Shown here in pieces: positions 9,001-10,637 of a DNA stretch of 10,637 bases. Every line of letters begins with the position of its first letter. Within the stretch, counting starts at the first letter, position 1. The stretch is taken from assembly GCA_003481775.1 (NCBI GenBank), contig QULU01000072.1, positions 1 through 10,637 on the forward strand, given 5' to 3'. The notes under the pieces are model-generated. The model saw nothing but the letters and a program-made list of their open reading frames with translations, was not told where the DNA came from and ran no database searches. A program made the position numbers and the translations under genes. Source of the stretch: Clostridiaceae bacterium OM02-2AC. Lineage in GTDB: Bacteria > Bacillota_I > Bacilli_A > Erysipelotrichales > Erysipelotrichaceae.

Positions 9001-10637
9001 GGCTTCAAACCTGTAATGGTAACTGGATTACTACCTCTTGCATATACTTTGAATTCTGTCTTTACATCGCCAGCACCTGCCTGACTATATGCGAATTGAT
9101 ATAAACCATTTCCTATTGTGTATTCCTCCGGCATCTTTATAGTAACAGATGTGTCTTCAATCGATGTTTCCTTGTCTACTGCTAAAACTGGTAAAGACGT
9201 TGGAACAGCAGTTGGTGCAGCTACCACAGATTTTGAAAACACAGTACTCTTAACTATCCCACTTGCGCCCCCTTCTCCTTTTGCTGTGGCTTTTACACAT
9301 ATCTTTTCATTAACATCTTTTCCTTTCAACTGATAAAAATTTCCTCTTCCCTGAATTTCATCATTCACGGTTCCATCATCTTTCATATGATGCCATGTAT
9401 AATCCACTTCCGTATCAAAATTTTTTGGTTCTACCAAAGCATATAAACCCTTATCGACTACCATGTCTGCATCTGTCGCTTCAACTGTTCTTTTTGCATC
9501 TGTATAGATCTTTATTGCAGTTAACGGGGCTTTTACTACAGATGTACTACAGGTCTGAATACTCCCTTCAAAGGATTCATCCTCTGTTGTAAAGGTTACA
9601 CGAATATAATTGCTGCTATCATCCGACTGCAAGACATAGCTGCTCATTTGATTATCTCCTGCTGTTGTGATATTTTGTGTCAGCTCTTCCCATGTTTTAC
9701 TCGTTGGCGATTCTGCTTTTTCCCATTTCCATGTTCCTTTTGTCGTAAGCGTATCCTTCAGAGTTGCGGTTAAAGTTTCTCCGGCTGCCATGTTTTCAGA
9801 TAACTGGATGCTTCCACCTATTTTTCCCTTATTAGTCTGTATTTGTGTTTTCTTTACACTTTTCGTATCTTTTAAATCATAATCATACAGATAGTATGTT
9901 GTGTTCCATTTCAAATCACTCCATGTAATTGCCCCATTCCAGAGATATCTTTTCCATCCACCTTCAATTGCGGCTTTATGATCTGCTGGCAGATTTCTAT
10001 CTAATCCGCTTTCTGTCGTGACCAAATAATAATGATTTGCCGTCATATTATAGCTGATGCTTGTACTTTTTTCCGCCACGGATTCTCCTGCAGCCGGTTT
10101 TCCTTCCGCTAGAAGCTTTGCGGAGGCAGCCATCAGGGTTCTTCTTCCGCTGTCTGTCTTTGCAATCAGTGTCCCTTGTGTATTCTGTTCAAGGTCATCC
10201 GTTACCTTGGCGATTGCCGCATTTCCAGATACTCCGACATTCCCCTCTGCACTCCATGAGACAGCTTCTTTCCCTGTTGAGGAGGGCAGTGCCACATCCT
10301 TCGTCAGTCCCATCAGACTTGTCTGCGTGCTGACTGCCAGTGTACTGAGCGCACTCAGCTTCTTTGCCTCTTCACTGTATTTGTCTGTGATCTCTTTCTT
10401 TGAAGATGGATAGCTCCCCTTTGTTTGTTGGAATCCGTCTATTGCCAGATCTCCACTGACCATCTGCGCACTTGTGTATTCCTGTGCTCGCAGCTCTTCT
10501 TTCGATGCCACGCTGATATCATAGAAGCTGCTTTCCAGCTTACTGCTCTCTCCATTGAAATTGCCTGTTTCCTTGCCTTCCACATACACGGCCGCATAGC
10601 AGTTTGTGATACTGCTTTCTTTTCCGAATCCATATGC
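12..10637 (-). CDS. Giant modular surface-type protein with GLUG, Big and alternating Ig-like/FN3-like repeats (5' partial)
   Basis: One frame stays open for 3541 codons from the window edge to TGA at 14..12. A GTG at 10589 could be taken for the start, but the frame continues upstream in good coding sequence (residues 8-17 read SSITNCYAAV, a typical GLUG strand), so the start and any signal peptide are outside the window. Domain order: GLUG tail, residues 1-84; atrophied-Big-like, 98-174; Ig/FN3 array, 190-1346; Ig-like linker, 1347-1452; GLUG, 1453-1746; Big_2, 1754-1854; second Ig/FN3 array, 1864-3206; C-terminal beta domains, 3207-3541. Such folds are known from secreted adhesins and scaffolds of Firmicutes. 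About 12 cysteines and no membrane segment fit an exported protein. No catalytic motif and no LPXTG anchor were seen. Adhesion or scaffold function is inferred; the exact partner is unknown. The frame and strand are certain, the product name is moderately sure. Confidence 0.95.
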   Translation of the reverse strand, partial: AYGFGKESSITNCYAAVYVEGKETGNFNGESSKLESSFYDISVASKEELRAQEYTSAQMVSGDLAIDGFQQTKGSYPSSKKEITDKYSEEAKKLSALSTLAVSTQTSLMGLTKDVALPSSTGKEAVSWSAEGNVGVSGNAAIAKVTDDLEQNTQGTLIAKTDSGRRTLMAASAKLLAEGKPAAGESVAEKSTSISYNMTANHYYLVTTESGLDRNLPADHKAAIEGGWKRYLWNGAITWSDLKWNTTYYLYDYDLKDTKSVKKTQIQTNKGKIGGSIQLSENMAAGETLTATLKDTLTTKGTWKWEKAESPTSKTWEELTQNITTAGDNQMSSYVLQSDDSSNYIRVTFTTEDESFEGSIQTCSTSVVKAPLTAIKIYTDAKRTVEATDADMVVDKGLYALVEPKNFDTEVDYTWHHMKDDGTVNDEIQGRGNFYQLKGKDVNEKICVKATAKGEGGASGIVKSTVFSKSVVAAPTAVPTSLPVLAVDKETSIEDTSVTIKMPEEYTIGNGLYQFAYSQAGAGDVKTEFKVYARGSNPVTITGLKPRTKYYIYVKAIGENGHLPSEYTEEGLSITTKNPFVKGTLNITSTGAGYRYGDTLNVEITGEDTKQTGDYTWYLVSDDGTRGEAVTEPTWDGYSVELNNSDYINHRLEVVLSGTGNYGGEISAQSEVIQLAECKAPSGVLKDLNTITDKSVIVKLPKLTASQGSERFNIGFSKLKNGVPEEYRPSDQHVQYASEDEALIEGLDRNTTYYLFLRFDANKQHEKSDWSTKYLEIKTEKTEYNGAIYFEYGSAGSAPTQGERLIARLGKIDAAGTKPNSVDGVWSWYKTIDGVKTEIKDFYPGQDGYSTYYEIPKNEKPGTVYTVEFKFHEDYKKKLITGALIDYVDADSQALLKYEKEQMAPADGNQLKEVENSATDSTITFQMDGTPGLVYGFCYSTGTDVAKAKPADYDAYAGTNITIKGLSRYTDYNIWVKVKGNDMYSDSDWSSSYITVSTKKTDILGYVEISGSDTAGQEMEAVYNKASYMPAGSDEGGNWQWYRENDSGAYDAIAGATDSKYTPQSEDIHKSIKAVYSMPESSDFIGSKEAITPKIKKQLVTNTTITNFVQGKDTPASKPSMDFTLGDYQDIWYRIQNANIDAPQPPTEIKKEDLEAAGWTQCTALTTNTSIDYLKNDLTANTKYTLYIVKAETDLTQVSSIISSSADIGTVNQTGTMEIKNTTDVKEAEDGSISYTKIAYPVVGKTITAELKDANNVQGTWKWYKSTTTCGDDGKTSAPASDSDSWEQLASGYSPTINKSYSSLTLSEDLWKHYIKAEFVPNNEIGYGGDSIQTVNTSYIRKIYEESLSLKGKGYENEIITANVDGYIESGNINTNRDTVVFKIDGTVITNSDINGDYTYDGNQITIKLLNKENWNGKKISVEVSKPKAYYLYVTNQYQALDNKNLISEETITYKAGTAISSEEDFIKFMEGNAPFDDRSNTSNYVITKNLNLDSFPAAEVTPDKFYGVLDGDFHTISHLKNPVTSQISGSIDDAAEIKNLIISNISVENYSGVIAGDSAFKNVKASKLFMVDASIHGHAGGMIFANGEVYNQGESLTLDEIGTARGIFDMAGPGVSSGGLVGWVGGPSTNVHFNNCFMVGNEIKIGSRSAVGGLIRGSAIVKNSYSAGKYIYPSDAFAIGAIAAQPLLAGSENNYYDKVKLPATNLADAGQVIGKLPSEMVGSGLVLGDKYVYREGYYPQLKWILEDTKENSPSASIIADLYSATSGAFISVDNKTTATQMFEGKIYGVLQVPENLRRQGFSYKSDHPEVIKVTDGGTILPISPGTAIITVTYNDKTTGATPENTFEFTVSEDSAGIVKALNTVSISGTANPGSKLTAMTSGAPNITYQWYRRKNGETNRTAINGAKSDSYVIQPSDVGYEIQVDVGATGFATMSSGFTNAVTSIAPTGITIKSKTDSTVELKADGVDGANYEYAYATSEAGNKIIAGQSTEAFTITGLTRNTDYWFFARVAGGTGYEPSEWKSIDKTNTEKTDIVGPIKTNGAINMGNEVRVSIGDDNLQKGNWKIERIPENADPIDITVLAVSKNEYDISYLLTKEDVGCSLKFTFYGTGDFKDPIKEGKTDPVSYTIQKVLRKTQIAPDAPVGEMKSAHSLSVKHTGMDTYDFGYTDTIGKDIEILDNDKLGYDNNEEVTIDKLNRNTTYYLYARLHEKDDYEPSPWSAYATAATDQSDITGKSKVVLGGEQKVEEIITFTASGTDPDTTGLTGIWILERIDKDDQSKSNTVLATPDEINPNKISYQLKPEDAGYKIKATYKANGDYKGSCSFTSDVIENADQVLGTAKTEIKNIMQYQLTLNVVQTDDQTSIYEFGYRKHNEPTGVITSNNVTVTWGKDVEITSLSRNTEYDFFIRKAEKIGYNASEWQLINTQPIRTQKSPLLGNITVTSDTSKPSIDTVLTVEYVKGIYPDEADDSTSGNWQWYLDKIPVSESDGGIKPSFKIPPVDGNPVVTVRYIAKNDSDFSEYTERSFGNVYKDDYEIPVAPTVTALGEDSAQIGSLLRLISKETPYEDIYYYLQSSDIDELPVLEISEDVDKKETSKVDNSGTDNTEHWIKVNNEQMDIRVDANKSYVVYVARLESRTHAASGINSARPVKSAKEPLERTDYKEIEEADTNVSWKTLQSKTIQYTVDGKAPTVSWKYYVASKKDGTEEWQNIDAEMRAVKNSREDGISADKKYAVSRFEVPLKYTGQYLKITMTGIDDYSGMITLITKNPLEGALITGTARIETKDTTKVLDTLEAKYLGEDEKNGVFTWYRQAVDSANNLVGTAEKITDTDPGNISSYALTPSEMDCIVYAVYTAPASGQYVGSVQTNGIIVRKKAEQNKPNSPTKVRVNGNSIQFGTPMNYKTDKIVDIPYVQVGYLRYVNDQPVNDKDEVLTEEQIESNIHWQSEAEYKAQDTWFRNLRRDSDYKLFARFIPTAAYDQSVISDPSETIKTEHALFREGALVIQDVADMRQAAARPSNIGSQIKFIYSGEGYDEGEFLLHRSNGETIPVDSDRVETNLTAKTISYSYTYTKEDVGSYITVEYKAKADAAHYQGSIKKTNSVIVTKAVNPESPKEEYRGLERDLDTNLILTKVNDTYEYYLTSDKDYVPVKEDWDTVEIKENGSHEFTNLDRLKEYYLWTRIAETDTYDPSAAVKSDGLSPAPFIDFGPLTITNSKDRATPPKAESDFIVFPDTLKKGSITINENQITKKQEESDQTAAAIDADIKHPVSDFQKADGSATDLVYEKGSTWGDRNFAVELVFYDKDKKVLTRADGRSTSVAVPETAGFMKVFIYRVNAMSETGYIWEAMLKDDSAEHITAKLKADITMTTQITMQLPTKIQLTLDDQVMKQSTNNEQAINKSSMPMEFGIDRRVAEKSTRVPALKGQMTKTTYYDQIPSGDAYLKCSNDGTNFTNITSGAWLDTGLPNSEPAHLMRLGADAWSGYYFSGITSKAQTWDFTENKFIDEAYKFKFIIEVAKEDAMISGKRIYEVKGKEETK
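23..29 (-). promoter_or_regulatory. Strong Shine-Dalgarno site for the downstream gene, inside the giant gene
   Basis: The minus strand reads AAGGAGG at 29..23, then a 7-base spacer (AAACGAA), then ATG at 15..13. It is a near-perfect anti-16S match at ideal spacing and is embedded in the codons for the lysine- and glutamate-rich last residues of the giant protein. It supports independent re-initiation or efficient coupled translation of the next gene. Confidence 0.85.
72..554 (-). other. C-terminal WxL-like or adaptor-type beta domain (tentative)
   Basis: Residues 3362-3522. The pattern is ITMQLPTKIQLTLDD, then INKSSMPMEFGIDR, then HLMRLGADAWSGYYFSG and KFKFIIEVAK. Many Firmicutes surface proteins end in domains with a V-P-T-x-I-x-F-x-I start, an N-K-S-x-x-P-V middle and a final K-x-x-F-x-F strand, and this segment follows that order. 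Such domains are thought to associate with the wall or with partner subunits. The protein then ends in a charged tail (about 19 residues, KGKEETK at the end) with no hydrophobic anchor. Confidence 0.4.
555..1019 (-). other. C-terminal region, first non-repeated domain
   Basis: Residues 3207-3361. It begins DFGPLTITNSKDRATPPKAE and includes KKGSITINENQITKK, a D-rich stretch, RNFAVELVFYDKDKKVL and GFMKVFIYRVNAMSETGY. It is predicted to be all-beta by eye (alternating hydrophobics). I do not recognise the family. It differs from the Ig and FN3 modules in having neither the W-x-W-Y nor the N-T-x-Y-Y signature, and its DNA is GC-richer than the arrays. Confidence 0.5.
1020..5048 (-). repeat. Second Ig-like/FN3-like module array
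   Basis: Thirteen modules of the same two kinds as the first array. In protein order: A6 5048-4800, B6 4799-4536, A7 4535-4215, B7 4214-3942, A8 3941-3618, B8 3617-3330, A9 3329-3012, B9 3011-2664 (divergent), A10 2663-2316, A11 2315-1986, B11 1985-1650, A12 1649-1296, B12 1295-1020. A6 is the most typical Ig module (TYQWYR, then NGAKSDSY, then PSDVGYEIQVDV). The core decays later: NWKIER in A7, IWILER in A8, EFLLHR in A12. A10 and A11 are adjacent Ig-like modules with no FN3-like module between them. FN3 signatures are RNTDYWFFAR (B6), RNTTYYLYAR (B7), RNTEYDFFIR (B8), RDSDYKLFAR (B11) and RLKEYYLWTR (B12). Confidence 0.75.
2664..3329 (-). repeat. Ig/FN3 pair A9-B9, second copy of the divergent subtype
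   Basis: A9 has IYPDEADDSTSGNWQWY, matching the long loop and identical GNWQWY core of A4. B9 has EDIYYYLQSSDIDELPV and DANKSYVVYVARLE, matching the two unusual elements of B4 in order and spacing. The pair lies about 1440 residues downstream of A4-B4. Confidence 0.6.
5076..5378 (-). other. Big_2-type bacterial Ig-like domain
   Basis: Residues 1754-1854. Clear Big_2 features: FSYKSDHPEVIKVTDGGTI (the S-x-x-P-x-V-x-x-V strand pair followed by a G-T turn) and then ISPGTAIITVTYND (P-G-x-A-x-I-T-V-x-Y). Known in intimins, invasins and many Firmicutes surface proteins as a structural spacer. It lies directly between the GLUG domain and the second Ig/FN3 array. Confidence 0.75.
5400..6281 (-). other. 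Central GLUG-type beta-helix domain
   Basis: Residues 1453-1746. It opens with the usual lead-in for this domain, AISSEEDFIKFMEG, then YVITKNLNL and FYGVLDGDFHTISHL, an element shared by many right-handed beta-helix surface proteins. GLUG units follow: NYSGVIAGDSAFKNVKAS, then SSGGLVGWVGG...NNCFMVGNEI and SAVGGLIRGSAIVKNSYSAGKY, then NNYYD. It closes with SEMVGSGL...GYYPQLKW at 5408. GLUG domains are known from Gram-positive adhesins and IgA-protease-like surface proteins, but no protease motif is present. The domain sits in the middle of the rod rather than at its tip, which is unusual if it is the binding head. Confidence 0.75.
6282..6599 (-). other. Divergent Ig-like linker before the central GLUG domain
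   Basis: Residues 1347-1452. The segment keeps only a faint Ig-module outline: an early strand (ENEIITANVDGY), FKIDGTVIT, DYTYDGNQITI and ENWNGKKISVEVSK, followed by YYLYVTNQY. It lacks the W-x-W-Y core. It is among the most AT-rich DNA in the window (17 of 60 bases are G or C in 6421-6480). It may be a decayed Ig module or an N-terminal cap of the GLUG helix. I do not recognise it as a named family. Confidence 0.45.
6600..10070 (-). repeat. First Ig-like/FN3-like module array
   Basis: Twelve beta modules of about 80-135 residues. Ig-like modules (A) carry a G-x-W-x-W-Y core, then Y-x-L-x-x-x-D-x-x-x-x-I-x-x and a closing Y-x-G-x-I strand. FN3-like modules (B) end in L-x-R-N-T-x-Y-Y-L-Y-x-R and then P-S-x-W/Y-S. 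In protein order: B0 10070-9828, A1 9824-9525, a second Ig-like A1b 9521-9210, B1 9209-8907, A2 8897-8586, B2 8585-8292, A3 8288-7908, B3 7907-7635, A4 7634-7332, B4 7331-7002 (divergent), A5 7001-6600. A1b (VDYTWHHM core) breaks the strict alternation and is followed by a Pro/Ala linker (VAAPTAVPTSLP). These modules probably form a long extended rod. Boundaries are good to about 10 residues. Confidence 0.75.
7002..7634 (-). repeat. Ig/FN3 pair A4-B4, first copy of a divergent subtype
   Basis: A4 has an extended loop before its core (SYMPAGSDEGGNWQWY) and B4 lacks the R-N-T of other FN3-like modules. Instead it has QDIWYRIQNANIDAPQPP near its start and TANTKYTLYIVKAE at its end, with an extra W-containing stretch between them. 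The same special features recur in A9-B9 and nowhere else. Confidence 0.6.
10116..10346 (-). other. Atrophied-Big-type bacterial Ig-like domain
   Basis: Residues 98-174. After LSTLAVSTQTSL the segment runs DVALPSSTGKEAVSWSAEGN, a small strand (VGVSGNAAIAKV), then GTLIAKTDSGRRTLMAASAK. This is the outline of the short bacterial Ig fold in which a W-S pair in the middle strand is followed by an L-x-A-x-x-x-x-G strand near the end. It directly follows the GLUG tail, as a Big_2 domain follows the second GLUG domain. Family assignment is by pattern memory only. Confidence 0.55.
10386..10637 (-). other. C-terminal end of a first GLUG-type beta-helix domain (cut by window edge)
   Basis: Residues 1-84. 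The strand ITNCYAAVYVEG (10-21) followed by SSFYD (36-40) and AQMVSGDL...GSYPS (57-78) is the usual closing pattern of GLUG repeat domains, in which short strand-turn units with NCY/YYD elements stack into a helix. The same closing pattern occurs at the end of the complete GLUG domain further on (SEMVGSGL...GYYPQLKW), so the two are homologous. The repeats carrying the GGLVG signature would lie upstream of the window. Confidence 0.7.

Noticed and set aside
1020..10070. CRISPR array or short tandem DNA repeats
   Set aside because: The repetition is at the protein-module level with diverged DNA. I see only short shared stretches, such as the gataccattgcca encoding the W-x-W-Y core, and no identical repeats at regular spacing.
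10587..10589. GTG at 10589 as the start codon of the giant gene
   Set aside because: The frame continues upstream without a stop through a GLUG-like strand (SSITNCYAAV), and no Shine-Dalgarno sequence precedes the GTG.
10439..10633. Minus-strand ATG frame at the right edge that could be a separate small gene
   Set aside because: It is a different frame of the same strand inside the giant gene, with no ribosome site and an implausible M/W/R/K-rich product.

Overview
The window is filled by one minus-strand reading frame. It enters at the right edge (10637) already open, with its true start outside the window, and ends at a TGA at 14..12. The visible part is 3541 codons with no internal stop. 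It encodes a giant, extracellular-type, modular beta-rich protein. Residue numbers in this annotation count from the first codon in the window (10637..10635 = residue 1). The organism is most likely a low-to-moderate GC Gram-positive (Firmicutes; a gut Erysipelotrichia or Clostridia member is a guess). The grounds are the AAGGAGG ribosome site, the GLUG / Big / FN3 module mix and very few cysteines (about 12).

Layout in protein order, right to left on the DNA: the tail of a GLUG beta-helix domain (10637-10386); a bacterial Ig-like domain of atrophied-Big type (10346-10116); a first array of alternating Ig-like and FN3-like modules (10070-6600); an odd Ig-like linker (6599-6282); a second, complete GLUG domain (6281-5400); a Big_2-type Ig domain (5378-5076); a second Ig/FN3 array (5048-1020); and a C-terminal region with two non-repeated beta domains (1019-12). 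No LPXTG motif, hydrophobic anchor or choline/SLH-type repeat is visible at the C-terminus. Any signal peptide would lie outside the window.

The two halves run in register: GLUG, then Big, then Ig/FN3 array. Unusual modules fall at matching places, which points to an ancient duplication of a roughly 5 kb block. Base composition changes along the gene: both ends are GC-richer (about 48-53% in sampled lines) and the middle is AT-rich (about 28% in sampled lines).

A second gene starts at 15..13, overlapping the stop of the giant gene by ATGA, with a strong ribosome binding site inside the giant gene's last codons. Only five codons of it are visible. The two genes are very probably co-transcribed and translationally coupled. 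There is no intergenic space, RNA gene, CRISPR array or mobile element in the window. I see no enzyme, toxin or defence system; the likely role is a surface adhesin or scaffold, which is inference.
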